Source: JANNPJ01 sp031400005
Lineage (GTDB): Bacteria; Actinomycetota; Actinomycetes; Actinomycetales; Kineosporiaceae
DNA: 10,714 nucleotides
Assembly (NCBI GenBank): GCA_031400005.1
Contig: JANNPJ010000154.1
Coordinates: 1 to 10,714, forward strand
Direction of reading: 5' to 3'
In this document: piece after piece, positions 1 to 6,284 of the stretch
Numbering within the stretch: the stretch's first letter is position 1
Layout of the letters: every line of letters begins with the position of its first letter
Program-made: the position numbers and the translations under genes
The notes under the pieces: model-generated
The model's database searches: none
What the model was told of the DNA's origin: nothing
Seen by the model: only the letters and a program-made list of their open reading frames with translations

Positions 1-1
1 G

Positions 2-1111
2 ACGCCGGATCCGGTGGCTGAGGTGTGGTCGCCGGAACCGGTGGCTGAGGAGTGGTCGCCGGAACCGGTGGCTGAGGTGTGGACGCCGGAACCGGTGGCT
101 GAGGTGTGGACGCCGGAACCGGTGGCCGAGGTGTGGACGCCGGAACCTGCCACGGAGGCTTGGACACCGCAGCCTGCGGCCGAGGCTTGGTCGCCGGAGT
201 CTGCGGCCGAGGCTTGGTCGCCGGAGTCTGCGGCCGAGGCTTGGACACCGCAGCCTGCCGAGGAGGCTTGGACACCGCAGCCTGCCGAGGAGGCTTGGTC
301 GCCGGAGTCTGCCGCGGAGGCTTGGTCGCCGGAGTCTGCGGTCGAAGCTTGGTCGCCCGAGCCCGAGCCCGCGAGTTGGGCAGTGGAGAGCGAATCCGTC
401 GTCGAACCGCAGACCCGGGCCGAACCCCTGGCGCAAAACCTGACCGCAGCGATCGACATCCTCCCGCAACGGACGTCCCTCCGGACGGCGTTGCGCCGAG
501 GCGGTCGCCGCAGAGGGGACGTGCAGCGCGGCAATGACCGCCCGTTCAACGGTGGCTTCGACCCGATCGCGCCCGCTCGGGAATTCGCCCTCCGGGAAGG
601 TTTCGGGTCGAAACGAGAGCCAGAGCCGGTCTCCGGTGGTGTGCCCACCCAGTCGACGGAGCGGGCGGCGACGGAAAGGGTGTCGACGACCGGGCTGCCC
701 CCGGCACTCTCGCCGGAGCCGAGTCAGCCGTGGTCATCCACGAACGTGCCGGTGGAGCGCCGTCAGCATCCGCGACCTGAAGACCCTTCGGCTCAGCCGG
801 GCCGTTCGGCACTGGCTTCTGAGGCGCTGACCGAACTGAGTCGGCTCTCCTCGTACAGCCCGACGTCGCTGCCCTCGCCGGATCGGCCCGGCCTGCAACG
901 CCGCACGCCGAGCGAGGTCCCGATCGAGGAGCCAGTGCCGGCTCTGGAAGCCTCCGGGCAACGGGCCAGAACGGCTGCGAGCGTGCGTTCGATGCTGGCC
1001 GGTTTCAAGGCCGGCGTGGAACGCGGCCGCACCTCTCCGGCGGCCCACCGGCCGGCGTCCGCTCTGCCCCCGCCACCGCGCAACTCTCCGCCGGAGAGCC
1101 GCGATGAGTGA
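2..1111 (+). CDS. cvnA: C-terminal part of a probable conservon sensor histidine kinase (CvnA-like), 5' end outside window
   Basis: The frame is open to the left edge, so only the C-terminal ~369 residues are visible; the GTG at 14 is a repeat codon, not a likely start. No kinase or HAMP domain is in view. Bases 14-364 encode 13 tandem nine-residue units (consensus V/A-A-E-V/A-W-S/T-P-E/Q-P/S). A long Pro/Ser/Arg-rich, apparently disordered stretch follows. Near the end are LQRRTPSEVP and VRSMLAGFKAGVERGR. These resemble the LPRR...VRSMxxxFQxGxxRGR tail I know from actinobacterial nitrate/sulfonate-sensor-type kinases that precede Roadblock genes. The next three genes are the Roadblock, DUF742 and GTPase members of a conservon, and this position is normally held by CvnA, a membrane sensor kinase. 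The tail may be a tether or docking segment for those partners (inference). The identification rests on the tail motif and gene order. The tandem Trp-Pro repeats are not a feature I associate with the family. Confidence 0.72.
   Translation, partial: TPDPVAEVWSPEPVAEEWSPEPVAEVWTPEPVAEVWTPEPVAEVWTPEPATEAWTPQPAAEAWSPESAAEAWSPESAAEAWTPQPAEEAWTPQPAEEAWSPESAAEAWSPESAVEAWSPEPEPASWAVESESVVEPQTRAEPLAQNLTAAIDILPQRTSLRTALRRGGRRRGDVQRGNDRPFNGGFDPIAPAREFALREGFGSKREPEPVSGGVPTQSTERAATERVSTTGLPPALSPEPSQPWSSTNVPVERRQHPRPEDPSAQPGRSALASEALTELSRLSSYSPTSLPSPDRPGLQRRTPSEVPIEEPVPALEASGQRARTAASVRSMLAGFKAGVERGRTSPAAHRPASALPPPPRNSPPESRDE
14..364 (+). repeat. 13 tandem 27-bp units encoding a Trp/Pro nonapeptide repeat
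   Basis: Thirteen in-frame 27-bp units run head to tail, and the bases before 14 (encoding TPDP) look like the end of another unit outside the window. The first five units encode VAEVWSPEP/VAEVWTPEP types. The later ones alternate in blocks between AAEAWSPES and AAEAWTPQP/AEEAWTPQP types. Some neighbours are identical at DNA level (for example 176-202 and 203-229), which points to recent duplication or gene conversion. Each unit is a multiple of three, so copy-number change would keep the frame. The array ends at EPEPASWAVE, where the periodicity decays. Confidence 0.93.
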
Positions 1112-1159
1112 CCGCACGCCCTTGACCCCTGCCCACCCGCTCTACCGGAGGACGACACC

Positions 1160-1612
1160 GTGACTGCGATGAGCCCCGAAGCCGCGAACTTCAACTGGCT
1201 GCTCGACAACTTCGTGAAGAGTGTGGCCGGCGTCCGGCACACCCTCGTGGTGTCCGTCGATGGCTTGCTAATGGCAATGTCCGACGACCTGGACCGAACC
1301 AGTGGTGATCAGTTGGCGGCGATCGTGGCGGGAATGTCCAGCCTGACCCGCGGTGCCGCCCGTCAATTGCGCTCCGGTGATGTGCGCCAGTGCATCGTCG
1401 AGATGGACACCCAATTCCTCTTCCTGATGTCCATCTCGGATGGTTCGGTGCTTGCCGTGGTGGCGGAGGCGACCTGCGATGTCGGGCTGGTCGGATACGA
1501 AATGGCGCTTTTGGTCAGCCGTTCCGAGTCCACTCTGACTCCTCAGTTGGTCACCGAGATGCGTGCTCGGTTGTCCGTCTCGGGACCGACCCGCGCCCCG
1601 GTTGCGGGGTGA
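1160..1612 (+). CDS. cvnB: Roadblock/LC7 domain protein (CvnB-like)
   Basis: 150-residue protein that is almost entirely one Roadblock/LC7 fold. It opens with the typical NFNWLLDNFVKSVAGVRHTLVVSVDGLLMA block (about residues 10-37). The DQLAAIVAGMSSLTRGAARQL helix and the strands around VEMDTQFLFLMSISDGSVLAVVA follow. The GTG start is supported by GGAGGA at 1147-1152, seven bases upstream. In conservons this small protein partners the sensor kinase and the GTPase, in the manner of MglB-type regulators of small GTPases; that role comes from the family, not from this sequence. It starts 48 bases after the kinase-tail gene and ends six bases before the DUF742 gene, so one operon is likely. No membrane segment is evident, so it is probably cytosolic or bound to the inner face of the membrane. 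Confidence 0.93.
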   Translation: MTAMSPEAANFNWLLDNFVKSVAGVRHTLVVSVDGLLMAMSDDLDRTSGDQLAAIVAGMSSLTRGAARQLRSGDVRQCIVEMDTQFLFLMSISDGSVLAVVAEATCDVGLVGYEMALLVSRSESTLTPQLVTEMRARLSVSGPTRAPVAG

Positions 1613-1618
1613 ACGCCA

Positions 1619-2011
1619 ATGCCTGGTCGCGAGCGCGCCCCACAGCCCGATGATGACGGCGAGGTGGTGTACGAGTCGGGCAAGATCCGGCCGTACGCGG
1701 TCACCGGTGGACGGACTCGCAGCAAGGGTGAACTGATCCCGATCGAAGCCTTGGTGAGTGTCATCGGACGGCCACCGCCGCAACTGTCTACCGAGAAGCT
1801 TCACATTGTGAGTCTGGCGATGGCCCAATACCTATCCATCGCAGAGCTTTCGGCTCACATGCAAATCCCGGTCGGGGTTGTCCGAGTTCTGGTCGGCGAC
1901 CTCATCGAGGAAGGGCACGCTCGCGTCCACGGTGCGGTGGCCTCCGCCTACAACCCCGCTACCACCCTCAGTGTTCTGGAGAGTGTTCTTGATGGCATTT
2001 CCGCGCTCTGA
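1619..2011 (+). CDS. cvnC: DUF742 family protein (CvnC-like), winged-helix type
   Basis: 130-residue protein with the DUF742 hallmarks: RPYAVTGGRT at residues 24-33, then a helix-turn-helix-like region with SIAELSAHMQIPVGVVRVLVGDL (about 73-95), EEGHARVH, and the closing LESVLDGISAL. The domain is predicted to be a winged helix, but DNA binding is unproven for the family. In conservons it belongs to the membrane-associated signalling complex. A G-rich stretch (1606-1612) overlapping the cvnB stop can serve as ribosome binding site for the ATG at 1619. Its last 20 bases overlap the GTPase gene, which suggests translational coupling. The length is normal and no residue stands out as aberrant. 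Confidence 0.92.
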   Translation: MPGRERAPQPDDDGEVVYESGKIRPYAVTGGRTRSKGELIPIEALVSVIGRPPPQLSTEKLHIVSLAMAQYLSIAELSAHMQIPVGVVRVLVGDLIEEGHARVHGAVASAYNPATTLSVLESVLDGISAL

Positions 2012-2591
2012 TCTCGCGGCCCCCACGCCGACGACCGGCCTCGCGCCGACCACCGTCAAAATCGTGGTGGCAGGCGGCTTCGCCGTCGGCAAGACGACCC
2101 TGATCGGTTCCATCTCCGACATCGAGCCGCTTCGCACTGAAGCGGCACTGACCGAGCACTCGGTCGGGGTGGATGACGCAGGCGGTCGGACCCGTAAAAC
2201 TGAGACGACGGTCGCGATGGACTTCGGTCGGATCGCGTTGCCGGGCAATCTCTGGCTGTACCTGTTCGGGACGCCTGGCCAGGATCGGTTCCTGTTCATG
2301 TGGGACGACTTGGTCCGCGGTGCGATCGGTGCAGTCGTGCTGGTGGATACCGATCGGTTGGAACAGTGCTTTCCCGCCGTCGACTATTTCGAGGCTCGGC
2401 AGATCCCATTCGTCGTGGCGGTGAACTGTTTCGAGGGGGTGGCTAAGCATCAACTCGAGGACGTCCGGGAGGCGCTTGCGGTGCCCGCGCACGTACCGAT
2501 GATGTACACCGACGCGCGCTCCCGGATGGCGACCAAGCAGACGCTCGTGCTCCTGGTCCAGCACGCGATGAAGCGCCTGGCGGGTGCCTAA
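1992..2591 (+). CDS. cvnD: Conservon small GTPase / ATP-GTP-binding protein (CvnD-like)
   Basis: 199-residue P-loop GTPase, the last conservon member, acting as a nucleotide-dependent switch with CvnB and CvnC. The Walker A motif is GGFAVGKTT (residues 28-36). The switch II/DxxG-equivalent reads FGTPGQDRF (92-100), with Thr-Pro-Gly-Gln in place of the usual Asp-Thr-Ala-Gly. The base-recognition motif is VNCFEG (144-149) instead of NKxD. Both departures are usual in this actinobacterial family as I know it, not defects. The ATG at 1992 is chosen because family members begin a few residues before TSVKIVVAGG and because GGAGA lies at 1978-1982. An in-frame ATG at 1878 exists but lies deep inside the DUF742 gene. 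The start overlaps the end of cvnC by 20 bases. The stop is TAA, followed by a possible hairpin. Confidence 0.92.
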   Translation: MAFPRSDLAAPTPTTGLAPTTVKIVVAGGFAVGKTTLIGSISDIEPLRTEAALTEHSVGVDDAGGRTRKTETTVAMDFGRIALPGNLWLYLFGTPGQDRFLFMWDDLVRGAIGAVVLVDTDRLEQCFPAVDYFEARQIPFVVAVNCFEGVAKHQLEDVREALAVPAHVPMMYTDARSRMATKQTLVLLVQHAMKRLAGA

Positions 2592-2595
2592 GGGT

Positions 2596-2632
2596 GCGTC
2601 CCAAATGCCCGAAATGACATAGTTGGGAGCGC
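2596..2632 (+). terminator. Possible weak terminator hairpin after the conservon operon
   Basis: Five bases after the cvnD stop, GCGTCCCAA (2596-2604) can pair with TTGGGAGCGC (2623-2632), with one bulged G and an 18-nt loop. No T run follows. The same arms also have alternative partners downstream (GGTGCG at 2593-2598 with CGCACC at 2645-2650; AGTTGG at 2621-2626 with CCAACT at 2649-2654), so the real fold is uncertain. Confidence 0.3.
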
Positions 2633-2746
2633 GACCATTCCTGGCGCACCAACTGTCCGTGCCTCAATCGTTACCAGTGTGATTGACCTTCGACCGTTGC
2701 GTCGGGCTCATGAAAGCGTTATTACTGCTTCACAGACCCTCGGGGA

Positions 2747-2769
2747 ATCCCGCGTGAGCCACGCGGGAT
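2747..2769. repeat. Perfect 9-bp inverted repeat in the aglE leader
   Basis: ATCCCGCGT (2747-2755) and ACGCGGGAT (2761-2769) are exact reverse complements around the 5-nt loop GAGCC. The repeat sits 29-51 bases upstream of the aglE start. It could fold in the mRNA leader or be a DNA operator. It lacks a T tract, so an ordinary terminator is unlikely. Confidence 0.6.
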
Positions 2770-2797
2770 CCGGGGCATGACGTGAAGGGCAGAAGCG

Positions 2798-4168
2798 ATG
2801 GCGCTTTCCACCAGGAGCAAGTTTCGCAACATGACCTTGGTCGGCGCGGTCGGCCTCAGCCTGACCCTCGCCGCCTGTGGGGGTGATTCAGACTCGGCGT
2901 CCGACGACGCCACCGGCGCCGCCGGAGCCAGCAGCGACTGCGCTGCGTACAGCGCGTACGGCGACCTCAAGGGCAAGACCGTGACGATCTACACCGGCAT
3001 CGTCACCCCGGAGGACACGCCGCAGATCGACTCGTACAAGCCGTTCGAGAAGTGCACCGGCGCCACCATCAAGTACGAGGGCGACAAGCAGTTCGAGACG
3101 CAGATCCTGGTTCGGGCCAAGGCCGGCAACCCGCCGGACATCGCCTTCGTGCCACAGCCGGGGTTGCTGAAGCAGTTGGTTGCCACCAAGACGGTGAAGG
3201 AGGCGCCGGCCGAGACGAGTGCGAACGTCGACAAGTTCTGGGGAGAGGACTGGAAGGCGTACGGCACCGTCGACGGCAAGTTCTACGCCGCGCCGCTGGG
3301 GGCCAATGTGAAGTCCTTGGTCTGGTACTCGCCGGCCGAGTTCGAGGAAAAGGGCTACACCGTCCCGACCACGCTCGACGAGCTCAAGGCGCTGTCGGAC
3401 AAGATCGCCGCCACCAAGGCCAAGCCGTGGTGTGCGGGCATCGGCAGCGACGCGGCCACCGGATGGCCGGTCACTGACTGGATGGAAGACTTCATGCTGC
3501 GGCTGTCCGGGCCGGAGGAGTACGACAAGTGGGTCAACCACGAGATTGCCTTCAACTCCCCTGGGCCGACCGCAGCGCTGGATGCCGCAGGCCAATACCT
3601 GAAGAACCCGGCCTACGTCAACGGCGGCCTCGGTGACGTGAAGAGCATCGCCAGCACCATCTTCCAGGACGGTGGCTTGCCGATCCTTGATGGCGCCTGC
3701 TCGCTGCACCGGCAGGCCAGCTTCTACGCGGCCAACTGGCCGGAAGGTACCAAGGTGGCCGAGGACGGCGACGTGTTCGCCTTCTACCTGCCGGGCAAGG
3801 ACGCTACGAACAAGCCGGTTCTCGGTGGTGGCGAGTTCGTCACCGCGTTCTCTGACCGGCCCGAGGTCAAGGCGTTCCAGACCTACTTGTCGACCGATCT
3901 CTGGGCGAACAACAAGGTTGCCTCGTCGCCGGCCGGCGGTTGGGTCAGCGCCAACTCGGGAATGGACGCGACCAAGCTGACGAGCCCGATCGACAAGCTC
4001 GCAGCATCGATCCTGCAGGACCCGAAGGCAGTCTTCCGGTTCGACGGTTCCGACCTGATGCCGGGGGCGGTTGGCGCCAACGCCTTCTGGAAGCAGGCCA
4101 CCAGTTGGATCACCGGTCAGAGCACCAAGGACACCGTCGACAAGATCGAGGCCGCCTGGCCGAAGTAG
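2798..4168 (+). CDS. aglE: Alpha-glucoside ABC transporter substrate-binding lipoprotein (AglE-like)
   Basis: 456-residue extracellular solute-binding protein of the CUT1 carbohydrate importer class. The N-terminus is a lipoprotein signal: RSK positive region, hydrophobic core, and lipobox LAAC with Cys27 as lipidation site, then a Gly/Ser/Asp-rich linker. The mature part has the family's YEGDKQFETQ (93-102), AKAGNPPDIAFVPQPG (107-122) and SDAATGWPVTDWMEDFMLR (217-235) blocks, which I associate with AglE-type proteins. Four more cysteines (48, 86, 212, 301) might form disulfides outside the cell. It would bind an alpha-glucoside (sucrose, trehalose or maltose class) at the cell surface and pass it to the AglF/AglG channel; the exact ligand cannot be read from sequence. 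The ATG has only a modest upstream GAAGG/AGAAG. TAG is followed at once by TAA, giving tandem stops. A stem-loop separates it from the permeases. Confidence 0.9.
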   Translation: MALSTRSKFRNMTLVGAVGLSLTLAACGGDSDSASDDATGAAGASSDCAAYSAYGDLKGKTVTIYTGIVTPEDTPQIDSYKPFEKCTGATIKYEGDKQFETQILVRAKAGNPPDIAFVPQPGLLKQLVATKTVKEAPAETSANVDKFWGEDWKAYGTVDGKFYAAPLGANVKSLVWYSPAEFEEKGYTVPTTLDELKALSDKIAATKAKPWCAGIGSDAATGWPVTDWMEDFMLRLSGPEEYDKWVNHEIAFNSPGPTAALDAAGQYLKNPAYVNGGLGDVKSIASTIFQDGGLPILDGACSLHRQASFYAANWPEGTKVAEDGDVFAFYLPGKDATNKPVLGGGEFVTAFSDRPEVKAFQTYLSTDLWANNKVASSPAGGWVSANSGMDATKLTSPIDKLAASILQDPKAVFRFDGSDLMPGAVGANAFWKQATSWITGQSTKDTVDKIEAAWPK

Positions 4169-4236
4169 TAACGCATCGGTAGGTCAGGGCGTATCGTCTC
4201 GGTCAGTTCACATCAGTAAGCCCATCGGTACCAAGT

Positions 4237-4270
4237 GGTCGGGCGCGTCCCCGCGTGGACGCGCCCGATC
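4237..4270 (+). ncRNA. Intercistronic stem-loop between aglE and aglF
   Basis: The arm 4237-4250 pairs with 4257-4270 around the 6-nt loop CCGCGT: twelve consecutive Watson-Crick pairs (TCGGGCGCGTCC with GGACGCGCCCGA), then a G-T wobble and a G-C pair at the base. It is GC-rich and very stable, with no T run behind it. Lying between a binding-protein gene and its permease genes, it probably acts as an mRNA stability element or partial terminator that keeps binding protein in excess over the channel. The structure is seen; the role is inferred from similar arrangements in sugar transport operons such as malE-malF. Confidence 0.65.
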
Positions 4271-4309
4271 CGCTTCGGCCGACCTCTCCCCCGGAGGAGG
4301 TGGCGAGCG

Positions 4310-5293
4310 TTGTTCGGCAATCCTGAATCAGCTCTTGGAAAGTTCGCTCAGGCAGGCGCCGCGGTTTTGTTGTTTATCGCGGTCGTCGGCATCATTCTCT
4401 TCGTCGCAAGCAAGGTCGGTGGACGTCGAGGTGATCGCGCGACCGCGATCGCCTTCTTGGCGCCCACCGTCATCCTGGTCACGGTAGGTCTGATTTACCC
4501 GGGCATGCGAACGATCTACCAGTCGTTCCTCGACGCCGCGGGCGAGAAGTTCATCGGCTTCGAGAATTACCAAACGATTTTCACCACCGAAGACCAGATC
4601 ACCGTGCTGCGAAACACGTTCCTCTGGGTGGTGGTGACTCCGTTGGTGGCTACCGCCATCGGCCTGATCTATGCCGTCCTGGTCGACCGCTCGTCCTTCG
4701 AGGCGTACGCCAAAGCGCTGATCTTCTTGCCGATGGCGATTTCCTTCGTCGGCGCCTCGATCATCTGGAACTTCGTCTACGCCTACCGCCCGGACCAAGG
4801 CGCAATCAAACAGATCGGCCTGCTCAATCAGATTCTCGTCTGGCTTGGGGGTACCCCACAGCAATGGCTCTTGAACGAGCCGTGGAACACCTTCTTCTTG
4901 GTGTTCGTCTTGATCTGGGTCCAGGCCGGGTTTGCGATGACCATCCTTTCTGCCTCGATCAAGGCCATCCCGGAAGACATCATCGAAGCGGCCACCCTGG
5001 ACGGCGCTAGCCGGCTCAAGATGTTCCGCTTCGTGACCATTCCGAGTATCCGCCCGTCCCTGATCGTGGTACTGACCACGATTTCGATCGCCTCGCTCAA
5101 GATCTTCGACATCGTCCAGGTGATGACCGGTGGCCGATTCAATACCAGCGTGGTGGCTAACGAGTTCTACAGCCAGAGCTTTCGGGCCGATAACCAAGGG
5201 CTCGGTTCGGCGCTGGCGGTGCTCTTGTTCGTCCTCGTGATCCCGATCGTGGTCTACAACATTCGGCAACTGCGGGCTTCGGAGGCACGATGA
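4310..5293 (+). CDS. aglF: Alpha-glucoside ABC transporter permease (AglF-like)
   Basis: 327-residue inner-membrane permease (MalF/AglF class), one half of the sugar channel. It has an extra N-terminal membrane segment (about 16-34), then the usual six-segment core starting near residue 45. Family blocks are prominent: LIFLPMAISFVGASIIWNFVYAYRP (137-161), NTFFLVFVLIWVQAGFAMTILSASIKAIP (193-221), and the EAA loop around E226-A227-A228 with G232 and IP at 244-245, which docks onto the ATPase. The start chosen is TTG at 4310, because GGAGGAGG (4293-4300) lies nine bases upstream and the protein then begins MFGNPES. A GTG at 4235 would lengthen it by 25 Arg/Pro-rich residues and would run through the intercistronic hairpin, so it is less likely. 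It overlaps aglG by ATGA. No ATPase gene accompanies it; a shared MsiK-type ATPase elsewhere is expected in actinomycetes. Confidence 0.9.
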   Translation: MFGNPESALGKFAQAGAAVLLFIAVVGIILFVASKVGGRRGDRATAIAFLAPTVILVTVGLIYPGMRTIYQSFLDAAGEKFIGFENYQTIFTTEDQITVLRNTFLWVVVTPLVATAIGLIYAVLVDRSSFEAYAKALIFLPMAISFVGASIIWNFVYAYRPDQGAIKQIGLLNQILVWLGGTPQQWLLNEPWNTFFLVFVLIWVQAGFAMTILSASIKAIPEDIIEAATLDGASRLKMFRFVTIPSIRPSLIVVLTTISIASLKIFDIVQVMTGGRFNTSVVANEFYSQSFRADNQGLGSALAVLLFVLVIPIVVYNIRQLRASEAR

Positions 5294-6195
5294 GTACCAC
5301 GACCCCGCCGGTGGCGATTACCGGACCCGAGCCGATCCTGACCCCGGCCGCCGCCGCCAAGAAGAGACTGTCCAGTCCGGTCGCCTCGTTCTTCGCGGTC
5401 GTGATTGCCGTCATCTGGACGGTCCCGACATTCGGGCTGGCGCTCTCGTCGTTCCGGCCGGAGCGGGCGATCAAGACCACGGGTTGGTGGACCTTCTTCT
5501 CCGACCCGGTACTCACCTTGGACAACTACCGGACGGTGCTGAGCACCGAAGGGTCGGCCGGTCTGGGTGACTACTTCGTCAACTCATTCGTGATCGTGAT
5601 CCCCTCGGTGATCATCCCGCTCTCGCTCGCGACGCTGGCGGCGTACGCCTTCGCCTGGATCGATTTCCGTGGCAAGAACGTGCTTTTCGTCGCGGTATTC
5701 GCTCTGCAGATTGTGCCTATCCAGGTCACGCTCCTCCCGCTCCTCACGCTGTTCGTGGATACCGGTTTGTCCGGGACGTTCTGGACGATCTGGCTGTCGC
5801 ACTCGACGTTCGCCCTACCGCTGGCGATCTTCCTGTTGCACAACTTCATGAAGGAAATCCCCCGGGAGTTGCTGGAAGCCGCCCGGGTGGACGGCGCCGG
5901 TCACGTGACGATTTTCTTCCGGGTACTGCTGCCGTTGCTCACTCCGGCGCTGGCAGCCTTCGGGATCTTCCAGTTCCTCTGGGTGTGGAACGACCTGCTC
6001 GTCGCGCTGACCTTCGGTAAGCAGGACATCGCACCGCTGACGGTGTCGCTGGCGAACCTGTCCGGAACCCGCGGCACGGCCTGGCATCTGCTCACCGCCG
6101 GCGCGATGGTGTCGATCATCGTTCCGCTGGTGGTCTTCCTCTCGCTGCAGCGATTCTTCGTCCGCGGGCTGCTGGCCGGTGGGCTTAAGGGGTAG
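5290..6195 (+). CDS. aglG: Alpha-glucoside ABC transporter permease (AglG-like)
   Basis: 301-residue permease of the MalG/AglG class, partner of AglF. After a ~30-residue cytosolic N-terminus there are six hydrophobic segments, starting near residue 33. Typical blocks are LSSFRPERAIKTTGWWTFF (52-70), TLAAYAFAWIDFRGKN (115-130), ALQIVPIQVTLLPLLTLF (138-155), the EAA loop around E196-A197-A198 with G202 and LP at 214-215, and the closing LQRFFVRGLLAGGLKG. These match AglG proteins more closely than general CUT1 permeases, as I recall them. The ATG overlaps the aglF stop as ATGA, and GGAGG (5281-5285) is at proper spacing, so the two permeases are translationally coupled. The gene ends 39 bases before a terminator-like hairpin that faces the convergent amylosucrase gene. 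Confidence 0.9.
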   Translation: MSTTTPPVAITGPEPILTPAAAAKKRLSSPVASFFAVVIAVIWTVPTFGLALSSFRPERAIKTTGWWTFFSDPVLTLDNYRTVLSTEGSAGLGDYFVNSFVIVIPSVIIPLSLATLAAYAFAWIDFRGKNVLFVAVFALQIVPIQVTLLPLLTLFVDTGLSGTFWTIWLSHSTFALPLAIFLLHNFMKEIPRELLEAARVDGAGHVTIFFRVLLPLLTPALAAFGIFQFLWVWNDLLVALTFGKQDIAPLTVSLANLSGTRGTAWHLLTAGAMVSIIVPLVVFLSLQRFFVRGLLAGGLKG

Positions 6196-6234
6196 CGCAC
6201 CCCGCAGCAGCCAGCTAACATCGCACGGCGCTCT

Positions 6235-6276
6235 CGATCGCGGTCCCCGGTTTTCGCTGACCTGGGACCGCGATCG
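6235..6276 (+). terminator. Terminator hairpin between convergent aglG and amylosucrase genes
   Basis: CGATCGCGGTCCC (6235-6247) and GGGACCGCGATCG (6264-6276) form a perfect 13-bp stem with a 16-nt loop. On the plus strand TTTG follows, a short T tract, so it should end the aglEFG transcript. On the minus strand the same stem starts eight bases past the amylosucrase stop but has no T tract. It may act on both strands, with the plus direction better supported. Confidence 0.7.
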
Positions 6277-6284
6277 TTTGCTGT

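Larger units (their letters stand above)
2592..2797 (+). promoter_or_regulatory. Intergenic region with probable promoter/operator of the aglEFG operon
   Basis: This 206-bp gap separates the conservon from the sugar transporter and must hold the transporter promoter if the two are separate operons. Two weak promoter readings exist. One is TTGCGT (2697-2702) with TATTAC (2720-2725), spacer 17. The other is a good -35, TTGACC (2683-2688), with no matching TANNNT box. An imperfect dyad at 2711-2732 (TGAAAGCGT facing ACTGCTTCA, six of nine positions symmetric) could be a repressor site. A perfect 9-bp inverted repeat lies at 2747-2769. Sugar operons of this kind are commonly run by LacI-family repressors, but no regulator gene is in the window. 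Confidence 0.35.

Noticed and set aside
14..364. Regular short repeats considered as a CRISPR array.
   Set aside because: The units are adjacent without spacers, are in frame, and encode a peptide repeat.
106..537. Second repetitive open frame (Gly/Arg-rich) overlapping the kinase tail.
   Set aside because: It is the +1-shifted reading of the 27-bp repeats. A repeat length divisible by three gives a periodic peptide in every frame, and only the first frame carries the family tail motif.
1878..1991. Extended N-terminus for the conservon GTPase from the ATG at 1878.
   Set aside because: It would overlap the DUF742 gene by 134 bases and lacks resemblance to the family, whereas ATG 1992 has a ribosome binding site and the expected start.
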